In this document: positions 1 through 13,573 of the stretch, piece after piece | Layout of the letters: every line of letters begins with the position of its first letter | How positions within the stretch are numbered: the stretch's first letter is position 1 | Source of the DNA: Xestospongia muta | Lineage: Eukaryota; Porifera; Demospongiae; Haplosclerida; Petrosiidae | Assembly (NCBI GenBank): GCA_963693285.1 | Contig: OY848920.1 | Location: 6,275,135 to 6,339,134, forward strand | Direction: 5' to 3' | DNA length: 64,000 nt | The notes under the pieces: model-generated | The model's database searches: none | Seen by the model: the letters and a program-made list of their open reading frames with translations, nothing else | Told to the model about the DNA's origin: nothing | Program-made: the position numbers and the translations under genes

Positions 1-7
1 TGTATAT

Positions 8-60
8 GATGTGATGGTATACCAATAAACTGGTAGTATAATGATGACAAAAGCAATAAC
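8..60 (+). repeat. Dispersed intronic repeat, copy 1
   Basis: The stretch starting GATGTGATGGTATACCAATA is repeated almost exactly at about 4487, and similarity continues for some 50 bases (AAACTG, then TGATGAC and ACTCxTATGAA blocks). Both copies lie in introns or flanking DNA of the ankyrin gene. This could be an old interspersed element or a trace of the duplication that multiplied ankyrin exons. Confidence 0.6.
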
Positions 61-1005
61 TCTTATGAATAAAATAGATAGTAACGTTTGTCCTGTACGC
101 TATTGCAAAAATTTATTTTTTTATGAGTTAAAATTGTTACAGCAAACATCTCATTACAGTTACTTTGTGTAGAGTAGTGATTAGGTTTATTGTATATGAT
201 TTGTTGTTTAAAGTCTGTGTGATATTGTATACACACCTGTCAGTTGGAATGTATTATTTAGACAGGTACAATACAATTGCACAATATTTAATGATTGCTG
301 CTTTAATGGCAATAGCTTGTGGGGTAATTTTAGAAAGTTAAGAGTATTACATACTTACAATGTACAATTTAGAGTCTTCTAAACCTTTGCAGCTTAAGAT
401 TACAACTAAATACTTCTTACTCTTAGTATACTTTATCATTAACATTAGACGTCATCCCTGCAGATATAGATATTTTAGGTCAACATTGAATAGATGAAAA
501 TGAGTTATGCAAGCATACAGTTCTACTTTAAATAAAAAAACTGTCTTTACCTTAACACATGCAGTCATAATATGGTTATATAGAAAATGTATAAATCTTT
601 TTGTGGATATAATTTATTCAAATTTCAAGACTTATGATAATGATGCTATCTACAACACATATTTCAACAAATGAAGTAGAAAGTAATGTGTGTAATTAAT
701 ACCAGTATTTTCTAAATTAAAAGTCTTTGAAATTATGTATTATGAGAACAGATATTTTTTATGACTTTTTGCTATATAAAAATACAGTGTTATTTTTGCA
801 TAAATGCCTTTTGATTGGGCAAGCTAAAAATACTGTTAATCATTGTTATATATTTTATTATTAGAGTCAACTAATCTTTCTAATGCCTATAATGTTGTAA
901 ATAAAAGTATTTTCATCTCCTGTTGTCCATAAAGGGCAATTAATATTTTTGCATGCAATGTTTCTCTTAAAAAGACCAATTTTACATCATATTATGATTC
1001 TTTAG

Positions 1006-4000
1006 TATGGGAACACTCCATTGATGTTAGCATGTATCAAAGGATACCTCGATGTGGTTGAGTTGTTACTAAAGCATAAAGCTGATGTGACTGCATTTAA
1101 TAAAGTGAGATAACAAGTTATACTTACACTATTATTAAATAGGTAATTATATCCTGCAGTAGCCTGGGTCATCACAAGTATATAATTTAGCTGTTGCAGG
1201 TATTGTTTTCTTCATTAAAAGAAAAGAAATGTGAAAAATAGTAAAGTTAGCATTGATCAGGTTAACACTGCCATAATATGTGACCAGGTCTGACAAAAAG
1301 GGGTCATATTGTGTCAAAACGTTTAAACAAATACTATGTATATTGCTTTGGAATTCGCAATACTTGTTACATCTGGACATGATGTTAACAATTGTGTTAG
1401 AGGTTTTTCTACTACAACTACTTGTTGATGCAGGTAAAGGCCATTGAAAGAAATCAAGAAATTGAGATTTTTAAGTATGTTGTCATATAAAATAAGTACA
1501 CTTAGCCTCCCTATAAATAAAAGACTACTTCAAAACATTTTTATGTGTAACAATTGTAGCTGGAAAAAATCAGTTGCACTTTAGATGGACTTTACCAAGG
1601 AAGTTGACTGGAGATTGATTGTAATATTCTGAATGTTTTCCCTATTAGGCAAACAATCACATTAAAGTCATTCATTTCAAATTGTCTACCTGTTAGTGCT
1701 TGATAGTAATAATATTATTGTTACAAGGGGTTATTGTGACTGTGCACAGTTTTTTATGCAGCAGTTCAAATTAAATTTTAATAATCAATATCTTATACTA
1801 TTCTTGAAATCAAAGTTTACAAAAAAAGAGACCATAAATTCAATAAATTTGTGACTTTATCTTAAATATTCATATATGAAGGCTCATATACAGCATTCCA
1901 TAACACATATCATTTAAATATGAAGATATGTTAATAATGATGTATTGGTTGAATGTTGATATTGTAGAGGATTATGAGGAGCCGAAGAAACACACTTTTG
2001 ATCTAAAATTTTGATTGTATTGATCTAAGATTTGTAGACACATTTTATAGTCAACAGATATTATTAAATTTAGTAAATCATTATTAGGGGTAACAAACAA
2101 TTGGTGTGGCTTAAGGCATAGCAAATCAAAGCCAATTAATTGTCTGTAAACTTGTGCAGTGATTAGTTATGGTGGTTGTAATTACTATGGAGTATTTATT
2201 GTAAAGTCTGTCATTTGGTGATTGTTCATAAAGTAGCCTAATAAAAAGAAATTTAGTTCTTAAGCTTTTAATATGCATTATTTTCAAGTGTGTATTGTCA
2301 AAGTAAGTGAACACAGCTACTATGCCACATTGAAATTGTGCATCATCAAAAGCCATAAATACAATCAAACCTTACTACTTTTATGTTGTAACTTGATGTT
2401 TTATATCTTATTTAAATGATTTCTGCATTTAGCTACTTTAGCTTGATCTGTAGTCTTCTCTATTAACCCTGTTGTTTAGCAGTATTACTACAGATTTGAA
2501 AATCCACCTCATAATATCTGATGTGCTCCTTCTATTTCTGATACTAGTAAAGATTCTCTAGCACAATTATATTAATTACTCTGTGTATAAACAGAAGGTG
2601 TCATTTAGTATAATGCTATTTATTAGGTCTTCTGTAGATTATATAATAAATATACAGAACAACAACTTTATAGTAATTGTACCATCTTGACAATATCACA
2701 TGATGAATCTATACATAAAATCATTTAAAAATGTGTTATAGCACAAAAAAGACCTTGATGTTTGGGTAAAATAATATTTGATGGATTCATGATGCTTTAC
2801 CATTATAATTGTATTGTTTATGTTATTCTTGTTTGTTATATTGCTACAGAATGGCTGGACTGCATTACATTTTGCAGCCTACAATAAACACGCAGAGATC
2901 ATCAAAGTATTAGTTAGCAATGGTGCTGACATTTCTGCTATCAATAAGGTATGATAAATCATTGGTATTATTGTATCAAGTAGTCAATGATTAAGAACAG
3001 TATGCTAAGTATGATATTAAAATTTTAATTTAGATCCAATGAAAACATTCTTTCATACTGTTTGTTATTAGATGAACCTAAGAATGTTGTGGTTATGTCA
3101 TAACTCTGTATATATATTATATATAGTTTCATATTGTCTGCAAAAAATGCTCGATAGTTATTTTCATACAACTGTTACATACTTTACAGCTATTTTGAGT
3201 ACAAAACATGTCCGCATTTTTTAGCTAGAAATGAAGGTAGACTTAGTTAAAAACATAAAATTTTCTATGTAAAAATAGAAAAATATTTTATTCTAATACA
3301 AATATTTACACCAAAAGTCTGTCTTACAACTATTCAGATGAACTATTGGCATCACTGGTTTTTGTTTTTGTTTTTGTTTTGAAATAAGATCTTTTCCTGA
3401 CCCATTCATATATAATTAAATGTATACATATAAGCATATACATTTCATATTATTTATTTTGTTGTTGTGTGTGACTTATGAGAGCAACAAATAGACTAAA
3501 TTTACTTAAATGATATCCAACATAAATACAAACATATATATAATATATAGCTGTCCTGATCATGGTTAACTATGAACAAACTTCTAAAACTTTACTGTAA
3601 TCACCAAATAACCTACCAACAGTCAATTTCTATATAACAATTAGATATTATTTATATTTTAGTTTCTTGTTGACCTTGTTTGAATTATTTAGAATAAATA
3701 CATTCTTCTAAGCTCATTCTGCTCCATCTTTCATTATTGTGACTGTAGTCAAAGTGATAGTCAATATAACAAGTTATATAAATTGAAATATGCACACAAT
3801 GACAAGACATCAGAAGGGATACAGTAAAGACAACATCTTGTATACTTATGTTGTAATTGGTCATGGGAGATTGACCTGTTTAAAATACTATAGATCTTAC
3901 TGTTTGCCATTTTTATGACTTGCTTTCACTGTATCAGTGTGTATATATTGTTATCTTTTTCTGGCATAAAACTTAAATTTAGAATATTCCATAGATTACA

Positions 4001-7000
4001 ATTATTTGGGCGTGACTTTAGGAGTGATCTAAAAAACGTAACAGCTCTAAGATTTGCAAAAGATGGAAAGTAAATTACTTTTCGTGGGTGTACCACGTTA
4101 CTACCATGTGTTTTAAATTTTATTGGTTTTTGTTTACATGGACAACAGCATTTTCACCATTAGTCTATTGCCATATATTATTTTCTTACAATAGCACTGA
4201 TGCATTTGCATAATATTCAGAATGATACAATAGCATTATAGTATACCTATAGTCTGGCTAATATAGTCTACTTCATATATATCAAGTTCTAATTGCTATA
4301 CAAAAAACATTTTTGCTAATTTTGCATGTTTGTAATCTTAATGTAAAGAATAACTTCTCACTACTACAATAGTATATCTTTTATTTATAATACTTTTCCT
4401 TGAACAATATTATTGTTAACAGTTTACTATATCAGTTTGTTTGAATCATAAACTATACATTCATCTATTATGACAATGTGATGATGATGTGATGGTATAC
4501 CAATAAACTGATACTACAGTGATGACTTATGCATCAACTCATATGAACAATTAATACACCTTTGGTTTAGTTATAAGAAAATTACTTGCTCACTTCAAAT
4601 TTTATGTGTATATAATATATTATATTTTATTTCTTTTATTACATGTATTACATGTAATCTTTATTCAGGTTGGTAGAACTCCAGCTGAATTAGCTCAGAG
4701 TAGAGGCTATCGAGACATTGCAAAGTTGATAATTGATGAAGGTATGTAGATCATAATTTGGGACAACATATCACAACGACTTTAATTTCCTAGTATTTTT
4801 TATTATTATAGACCATTTATATGAAATATGCATACTAATTTGTCAATTATAAGCTTACCTTAATTCATTTTATTATTATTTGAAATACAGTGCAACACAG
4901 TTAGAATACCATATTCAATAAGTATTTTTACAATAATATTTTTACAGCAACACTAGTGCTGCAATCAGTTATGACAATTTTAAAATAAATTAAACTCATT
5001 AGTAGTAATATGTCTTGGTGGTTACAACATAGGGTTCATTTATCTTATCTCTTACTTTAAAGTTTCACACAGCAATGGAATGAATACAATAAATAAGTAT
5101 ACATGACAATATTAATACATATATGAGTATGGTCTATGCCAGGATAAACACCACTACAATTATAGAATATTTCTCTATAAGCTAATATGCAATAGGTAAT
5201 TTAATAAGAACCTCCAATATTAAGACAAAAATATATTTATGACAATTTTCTATACAAAATAGTGTGCTAGAAGATTGATTGCATATATTAAATTGTTAAT
5301 ATGATTAGTATGCTGAGATACTTCTAGCATAACATTTTATTATATCATTAATTTAATATCCTTTTTTATTTATCACAGCATTACAACGGCTTTTCAAACG
5401 TGGCCTCCACAAAGGCAATGTTCAATTGACTAACATGAGACTTGTTCTTATGGGACCACCTTGTGTTGGAAAAACAGCATTCAAGTCACTTTTGTTTAAC
5501 TGGAATTCGCCAAAATTTCACGACAGTACAGCATTAGCAACACGACCTATACAAGCATTAGAGAGGGTGGCTGGACGTAATGAAGGAAAGATATGGGAAA
5601 AAGTTACCAGTCTTGACTTACTGAAGATGCTCTCAGATGCAATTAATGCATTAGAGCAAGAATCACAAGAAGAAACTGATGATCCTATTTCACAAGATGC
5701 TGGTGGAACAATGATATATACAGATTTACCTCAAGAGGTCATAACTTGTAAAACTGGCATGAGCATTACTAGGTTGGCTAAGCAAAATGTAAAAAGTAAT
5801 AGTGCATCTTCACTGTTGTCTACTGCAGCGACATCTTCTATATCAAAAAGTGATTTAAAGAAGCTGGATTCTGATATTGTTACTAGCACAAAACCCAATA
5901 AAACAGAGAAGAAAACCGAGGTTTTAACTACCATTCATATCTCTTCAAGCAGTGCCAGCCCAGATAACGAGTTACCGTCTTACAATTCAGACACGAATTC
6001 TTATCCAGTTTCTAAGGAATTAGTAAATGTTCTCGCGAAGCAAAAAAGAAAAAAAAAACGCCACAAAGCCACATGGATAAATGTTCTCGATAGTGGTGGT
6101 CAACCACAATTTGCTGATGTATCCCGAGCATTTATTCGTGGTAATACCATAAATATAATCTGTACAAAGTTAACAGAAAGCCTTCTTGAAAAGCCTAAAT
6201 TTTGCTATTCACTGAATGGAAAGTTGCTCAATCAACCGAGTGATTTACAGATGAACAACCTACAACTGATAGAGCATTTTGTGCGTTCAATAGTTTCTTC
6301 CAAAAATCCTATTGTTGTAAAAGGAAAGAAAAGCTTGCCACTTTTTATGATCATTGGCACTTACTATGATAAGATTAAGCATGGGAAAAAAGAATTGTAC
6401 GAGTCATTAGATTTTAAAAATGAACAGTTACTCTCTACTCTTAGTGAATTTCATGATCATTTTATATTCCATAATGATGATCCAAAAGAGCTCATATTTC
6501 CTGTTGATAATCTTTGCTGGTGGAATCGAAAGAAAATATCATCTTCTCTTCGACAGAATATTATGTTCTATCAGAAGGATATTGGCATTGCTGCACCCAT
6601 ACCAGTACGTTGGTACATGTTTGAATTGCGCCTGAAAGAGGAGGCATCACAAGAGAAACATGGAATAGTCTCATTAGAATCCTGCTGTTGTATTGGAAGT
6701 AGTCTTGGTATGGATGAAAATGATGTACGGAAGTCTTTATCTCACTTTCATACCATGGTGATGTTCCTCTATTTTCCACTTGTCCTTCATAATGTAATCT
6801 TTACTAATCCTCAATATCTCCTTGATATTCTATCAGCATTGATACGTGTCTCATTTGTACACTCATTAGAAGACATTTTACTCGAGGGTAAGTCGATAAC
6901 GCTAGACACACAGCGATCATTTCGTGAATTTGGAGTGTTTGATGAATCTTTACTTGATAGTGTTTGCTTACCATTTGTTTCTTCTCTGTTTACAAAACAT

Positions 7001-8706
7001 GCCTTCTTATTGCTACTTCAATGTCTGCATATCATCACTCCACTCTCAACAACTGATGGTGTTAAGCGCTATTTTATGCCAGTAGTATTACCACCTAAAC
7101 AAGCAGAAGAGAAAGACATAGTTCTTTTTCAAAGAAAATGTGATCCAATGATCATTACATTCAGAAGTAAAGTTGTTCCTCAGGTGAGTAATGTAACTAT
7201 TCTACACCCCAACACTCATTGATTTATTAACACTTTAACCTTTTGTCTTTCAATTTGTGCAATTTCTGAAATTATCTTTGATAATTAATACAAAATACAA
7301 ACATTTTCTATTTTAGGGTGTTTTTCCAGCTGTTGTAGTTGCTCTTGTTGACAGAGCAGAAAGTCCACAATTTGATATAGATAGTTGTTCAATTGCATTT
7401 CCAAGACAGCTTCGTTATGCAATTTTACTTTATTCTGAAGATTTATTTGGTTCTGTTCTACTAGTTGATCGATTCTATTGGATTGAGGTCTACTACAATG
7501 GTATGACTAAAAATTGTTTTAAACTGCGCAAAGTCATCTGTGAAGCTATATCAGCTTGTGCCAATATATTGGCATATGATGAAGGGGCACTCAAAGCTGA
7601 AGTAAGTGTCCCTTGTAAACAAGAGCACAGTGTAAGTGGATATAAGTTACATCCAGTCATTATATCATGGGATGATGATCCACTCTTAATGAGATGTAGT
7701 ATTGAAAAACAGCTCCCAACTCTTGCATTAATTGATGAAAGACAAACCTGTTGGCTAATTGGTGAGTTAGAAATGTTACTTTGTGGCATTTATTTTGTCC
7801 TGATGTATATAGATCCTTGCTCTGTCACTTTCAGATGCAAATCAACTAAACAACATGGTACATAATTGTGATTCATTTTGTTGAAGTAATTGACCTATTT
7901 TTAATACTTTTTCATTGTAGATGAATTAGCTCTGGAAATGTTGGACATTTCAAGCAAAACTAAAGGTGAGAGTACCAAATATAAAGAGACTACAGTTAGA
8001 TTTTACATTTATAACTCAAAAAGTCATGAATAAAATTTTCATCTTTTTAGCACATGATTCAGATGTTATACCTGTTAGCTCAAATCTACCAAATGGACCA
8101 CTAGGTAACTATACCAATTCAAATTGATTTATTTAAAAAAAGTCTTTTAGATGAGTGTCACCTTTCTGCTCTTGTAAAGTTTGTAAAAGAAGTTGATGAC
8201 TGGGAATTTTTGGGTATACATTTGGGTGTTAGAGATGCTGTAATAAAAGATATTAAAGCACTCAATCATTTTCAACCTGCACCATCTCGTAAAGACATGT
8301 TAGTAAAGTGGTTAAAAGGTGGTCATGCAAACAGAGCAAACTTCATTGAAGCTCTAAAAGCAATTGATGAAAATCGCATTGTACAAGAAATTTTATCACA
8401 AAATGGTAAAGGCAGAATTGGTTTCAGTACCCTAATTATATTTAAAAACATATTCCTATTAATTTACTTTTCAATAGATCTATATTCATACATCATACTG
8501 ACCTGTCAAAATAAATTTGATTAATTACAAACAATTCAAAATTTGTACATAATCTATTTTAAGTAAACATGACAATTTGAATTAATAAAAAGACATTTCT
8601 AAAACTAACTTGCAAAACAATCTATAACATTGTCTTGTTTATTACAGATGAAACTGCTGATATTCCACAAACTATAACTGAGGCTACAAATGACATCATC
8701 AAATGA
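1006..8706 (+). CDS. Ankyrin-Roc-COR-death domain protein (5' end outside window)
   Basis: Nine exons join with consistent phase: 1006-1104, 2850-2948, 4669-4741, 5379-7183, 7317-7761, 7921-7965, 8051-8104, 8151-8405, 8648-8706 (stop TGA), giving 977 visible residues. The first two exons are exactly 99 nt, each one ankyrin repeat ([18 protein letters not shown]); the third is a partial repeat. The large exon carries a Ras-like Roc GTPase: Walker A GPPCVGKT (residues ~116-123), a DSGGQ switch-II motif (~328-332) and GTYYDK in the base-recognition position (~417-422), followed by a COR-like region. Exon 8151-8405 is a death domain (~875-950). Order Ank-Roc-COR-death matches the C-terminal part of DAPK1; no kinase is visible, but upstream exons are cut off. 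Likely a cytosolic GTPase-regulated death-fold signalling protein. The long Ser/Thr/Lys-rich insert between Walker A and DSGGQ is unusual. Confidence 0.85.
3967..4030 (+). repeat. Dispersed repeat, copy 1 (intron of ankyrin-Roc gene)
   Basis: The segment TGGCATAAAACTTAAATTTA and the following bases match 9280-9345 at most positions, including the shared core CCATxGATTACAATT and a following GTGACTTxxxxAxTxATCT. It looks like two diverged copies of an interspersed element. Confidence 0.55.
4487..4548 (+). repeat. Dispersed intronic repeat, copy 2
   Basis: Second copy of the repeat at 8-60. It lies in the intron just before the third ankyrin exon (4669). The core GATGTGATGGTATACCAATA is identical in both. 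Confidence 0.6.
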
Positions 8707-9279
8707 AGAATCTGAGGGAATAGATAACATATATGTTTTCTAACATAGACTTAATTATGTTTTAGAGTAAAATGGTATTTTAGCTGTTATTTTGTATTAT
8801 AACTTATAATTGGTGTATAAAGTTTGTGTTAGTATATTAGTTATAATTTTTTCTGAACTCTATTGTTGACTATAAGTACTTTTTGGCAATTAAAATAATA
8901 TCAAGAGCAATAGAGAAAATTACTCGCTAATCGTAAGCTGCATATATGTAATTATAATAAGATTAGTCTGGTCATGCTGACTTAGCAAACATACTCGAAG
9001 TTATCATATTGCAGCTATACACCAAGACAACACAGTACTTATGATATATTTTCTCTAGCTTAAACTCATGCGAAACGCAAGGCAGGATCATGCAACACCC
9101 ACTCAAATAATTACTTGTAAGGAAATCTCAGAGTTGTACAATTTTTTAAACCAAGGAAGCCTTGCCCACATGCTAATGAATACGACCATTGCTAGTAAAT
9201 CTTCCATCTTAGCTACAAATTCCTTTGTGACGTTGTCTTGACTTGATTTTGGTATCTCAGCAATTATAACTACAATTAT

Positions 9280-9345
9280 ATGGCATATAACTTCAATTTA
9301 GAATAATCCATGGATTACAATTGTGGGCATGACTTAACGACTAAT
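9280..9345 (+). repeat. Dispersed repeat, copy 2
   Basis: Matches 3967-4030 over about 60 bases with scattered substitutions and short indels. Same strand, 5.3 kb apart, downstream of the gene that carries the first copy. Confidence 0.55.
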
Positions 9346-10269
9346 CTTAAATTAGTAATTTGTTAGTAAAGTATAATAACATTATGATACAATATTTAAT
9401 TATTTGTTATGTCCTATTACACAACTAACTTCATATACATAATGATAGATGTAGCAAAATGGCAATTACTGTATGAACCTGCTGTTACAACAATTAGTCA
9501 TTAGATGCTCCTGAATGCTATACATTTCTTTGAAAGTTACTACCACTAATATATGTACATTGCACATGTCTTAAGCCATCTTGGAATATATAAATTTTAA
9601 AAATATATAGTATTCTACTGTGACATTATATAAACTATAATAAAAAAGACATTCATACCAAACACATTATGTAAGTGAGTAATGTTAAAATAATATAAGC
9701 ATTCTACTTAACTAAACATGCTATACTAGTAGTATGAGTAATGGGCCTTTTATGTAACTACACAATGCTTCAGCTTTTATCACATTAAAGATATTACTGA
9801 TTGCATTGAGGTCACGGCTTGGTTATACTAAGTTAATGTTTGGGACAATATTAAAGTCATTATCAAATACTACAGTTAGAAATCTGGGAAATTATTCAAA
9901 AAGAGAAACATAGACAAAAAAGCATCTTATCAAGTGTGTTCATCACTCAAAGACACTGATTTAATATTATGCATTTTAGACATTAATTTTTGTGAAAATT
10001 ATATTATGTATATGTCAACACTACAATAAGCAACTACTATATTGATTGATATGTAGGTGTATCAATTTTAAAGGCAAATCCATACAGTATTGGCAACAAT
10101 GTAAGTGCTATTAGCAATAAATAACTTCTCTTTAAATTTTTTAGCACCAAACAATATATCAGACATTGAGTATGTACTTGTACATTATCTACTAGTATCA
10201 AGTGTAGTAGTACAGATACTATCCACTATACTAAATGCCATCTATTGGTATCCATTATTTGGATACATT

Positions 10270-10825
10270 TAAGACACAAAGGTTAGCATGTACAATACCA
10301 ATTTGTAGCTACCACTTGATACCAGTAAGAGACTAAACAGTTAGCATATACAGTACCAGTGGCCTATCAGTAAATATATACTATACCAGTGGGACAAAGC
10401 ATCTGTATGTGCAGTTATCGAGGAATACTAGTGGCTACAATGTGGTACCCTGTAAAACAATGCATTTACATGTAAAATAACAGTGGCTACCATATATATA
10501 ACCATTGGATACCAGAATGACCCAGCAGTTAGCACATATAGTACCAGTGATTATGACACAATATCAGGATGATCCATCATTTAGTTGCGTACAATATTAG
10601 TGTAAACCAAGTGGTTATACTTAGTACCATTAGATACCATGTACTAAGACCAAGCAGTTAGCATGTACAGTACCATAGTGATTTCCAGTGAATACCAGTG
10701 GCTATCGTATGGTACCAATCAAACCATGTAGTTTGCATGTACATAACCAGTGGTTAGTGCTGGTTACTATGTAGTATCATTGGATATCAGGAGACCTACC
10801 AGTTAGCATGTACAGTATATACCAT
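10270..10825 (+). repeat. Degenerate minisatellite
   Basis: Variants of GTTAGCATGTACAGTACC recur near 10283, 10340, 10512, 10647, 10733 and 10800, interleaved with ACCAGTGGCTA and GGATACCA motifs. Spacing is irregular (roughly 57-170 bases), so this is an old, scrambled array rather than a clean tandem repeat. Confidence 0.65.
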
Positions 10826-11321
10826 GTCATAGAATTGGTTTTTCCTAACCTTTATCAGTAGCACATTGGATTATGGGTATTATAACATACATAAGATTAT
10901 TATTCATAAATCCATGTACTAATTAATTGTTGATTATTAATCTTGCTCCTACTTTTGAACAAATAGCTACATTGTAACAATCCAGTCCCTCACAACAAAT
11001 TGTACCATCAAAACAGTCTAATTTTTCTATTACAATTTTGGTAAATTCAAAAACCTTTTAAAACTGCTTCTGTTGTGATACACTTATAGCAATTAGTGAT
11101 GCCATGGTAAGTGCCAATGTTAAGGTAATCAATGTATGATAATAACCAATGATGTTTCATACCTTGTAACAAAATGGTACATGTCATATTTCCAGTAACA
11201 ATAATCATTACAAAGAAAACCATAACACAAGCTTGTTTGTTTGTGTTTAAAAGTAATTTTAAGGTTCAGAGAATACAATAATAGGAATTCTGTTTTCTTT
11301 AAATTAATGAAGTCCTACCAT

Positions 11322-11390
11322 GCAGAGAGAGAGGGGGGGGAGGGAAGGAAGGAAGAAGGGAGGGGGGGAGACAGACAGACAAATCTAATT
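11322..11390 (+). repeat. Purine-only low-complexity tract
   Basis: An almost uninterrupted G/A run (GAGAG, then GGGGGGGG, GGAAGGAAGGAAG, GGGGGGG) ending in ACAGACAGACA. It can adopt unusual DNA structure. The following 100 bases are conspicuously more GC-rich than their surroundings, suggesting a mobile-element fragment. Confidence 0.7.
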
Positions 11391-11928
11391 GTTAATATAA
11401 GCGACACTGTGGTCAGGCCAGCCAACAGGACTTATGGGGTCTGGGGCAGACTTTCAAATTGGGGCCCCCATTCCACTAATTTTGGAAACTGGTTTTAATA
11501 ACTGTTAAAATTTCAGTGATTATACACAAATTTTTTTCATTTAAATGTAACTCTTTTTGTTGTGGCAAAAGAGGTAATAATGTCATCATAATTCAATGTT
11601 TTTGCTAGATCTCGCCTGCACACTAACACCATTAAGTTAGACAAACGATCTTACTGCATTGTTGACCAAGGACTGTTTTCAATGAAATGCACTACCATTG
11701 TCATCATCATCTCTATCATCATATATAATGTCTAGTTTGTAGAGTCTCTATTTACATGTATATCATAGTTTAAAAAGCTCAGTTGATAACGGTCCTTATT
11801 ACATTTTCATATATACATAATAGTTATTTTTTGACATAGTGTAATATATTACAATCAGTTTATGTTAATACCTTAATGATCTGTTAAGTGAAAGTAAAAT
11901 CTTCATGTATAAATTTATAATTCTATAG

Positions 11929-13573
11929 AGTATCCTGTATCAGAAGATGTATTCAAGGATTCTGATGATTTTAAAGAGTCAGATGACAAAGAATCAAGTA
12001 TGTATTGGCAACCATCCATTATTATAGCAATTAATTCTAATTGGCTTTGAAGATGCTAATGTTTTTGTGTGTCAGTTATGACTTGACACTGAGGTTCATA
12101 TGTAAGTCTCATTCATAGACTACCATACCCCACAACTAAGGATAATCTGATGTTTTTGGTGGAATATTGTAACAGAGCCAGATATGCTATATGAAAAAAA
12201 TCACATTTCATTATCATACTGTATTTATTTTAAAAACTACTTTAAATAATATTTTAAAACAAGAGCAATATTAGACAATATATACTTTGCAAGTAAGGAT
12301 ATGTACATAAAGATTTGTGTGTAATCAAACAAAAGTCTTCAGTCTTAAAAGTATACCACTGGCTGTGAAGCATAGTCTGGGAATGAGACTAGTGACATAA
12401 TGGCTGAAGGTGAGACTATAGTAGCATTAATTGTCTCAGTGTGAAATATTTGTATAAAGAGTCCCCAAGTATTCTTTTTCTACTAACATCTGCTGTACTA
12501 GATGTTATATATCAGTTACTAAGTTTCTGATCTTTCCTTTGAACAACAAGTTTTATTCCAAGAACACCCATTATCAATGTTGAACTTGATACCATGTATT
12601 CTTGGGATAAAGAATGTTGTAATAGTTATAACAAGCTGCTACTGTGATTATTAGACTGACATAAATGTATATAACATTTGTTGTTGTAACAATGCTATAA
12701 TTCTGATTAGTAGAATTACAGATCTGTATAACTTATTACTTCCTCTGATAAAATAGAAAATCCCACTAATAGGCTTCTAGCTTTAATCAGTTCAAAATGT
12801 CTGTTTCATGTCTGCATTTTTTCGTACCGTAGTACCAAAGTTAGTAGATAGTATGGCTTCCTTTCTTTTAGAGCCCATTGTCTGTGTATTTAGTGTGTTA
12901 TATGATTATATGTGTATTATACTACTTAATGACAATGTTTTATAACAGGAGACACTGGACATTTTGCTTGGAGTTGATATGACAATAGTGTTAGACTTAC
13001 TAGAGCAAGTGTTATAGAATGTGAAAACATTGTGAGAACATTAACAAAAGAACAAAATACAGTGAAAGAATGGAGTATTAGTCTCTGGTATTCATCATCT
13101 CCTGAAAGTACTACTCCTCACAAATACGACAATTGAGCAGTTAGCATTTTGGAGTTCTGTTTTCACAGATGAAGATATAATATATTTATCCAACTTGTTA
13201 ACTCTTAGTAAAACTCTGAAAGAACTACATGTTTCATCTTGTAACATCACTGATAATGGTCTCCGATATATCTGTGAAAGACTCAATAAAAACCAAACCA
13301 AAGCAAACACTGACTAAGTTGAACATTGGAGGAAATAATCAGATCACTTCAGTTAGTCCCAGTACAATAGCAGAACTAATAAAAACAACAACATCTATGA
13401 TAGAACTACATCTTTATCACACTTTATTGAATGATGAAGATATCAAGTCAATTTGTAAATCACTTATTAAAAATATGACAACACAAACACTATACTTACC
13501 AAGACGACATGAAGATATTTGTAAGAATTTAGACAGCTATGAAATTATAAAAAACAGACTTAAATTCTGGTAG
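11929..13573 (+). pseudogene. Broken NOD-type LRR gene, copy A
   Basis: A phase-1/phase-1 acidic exon (11929-11997) precedes an exon at 12949-13573 (acceptor TTTTATAACAG) homologous to the intact exon at 38126-38913 (-). Visible lesions are: an in-frame TGA soon after the opening GDTGHFAWS; a deletion of about 60 codons between SSPEST and the LRR that starts EQLAFWSS; and a 10-bp insertion (near 13300) in the NKNQT region that shifts frame. After it, the frame encodes NQITSVSPSTIAELIK and the last LRRs up to TAG at 13571-13573. Intron sequence upstream of the acceptor is also similar to the other copies, so this is a DNA-level duplicate, not a retrocopy. It is not expected to make a full protein. 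Whether the small first exon belongs to the gene is an inference from matching phase. Confidence 0.75.

Larger units (their letters stand above)
8707..11928. other. Gene-free stretch with repeats
   Basis: No supportable coding region. The stretch contains a second copy of the 3967 repeat (9280-9345), a degenerate minisatellite (about 10270-10825) and a G/A-rich tract (11322-11390). A possible small acceptor-donor pair near 10145-10170 is too short to support as an exon. Confidence 0.5.

Noticed and set aside
1381..1433. Degenerate ankyrin-like segment ([13 protein letters not shown]) before GTAAAG
   Set aside because: No acceptor, no N-terminal half of a repeat, and it would interrupt the clean 99-nt exon series.
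7835..7857. A 23-nt mini-exon (acceptor CACTTTCAG, donor GTACAT) in the ankyrin-Roc gene
   Set aside because: Including it puts the next exon (7921) into a frame with an immediate stop. Direct joining of 7761 to 7921 keeps the frame.
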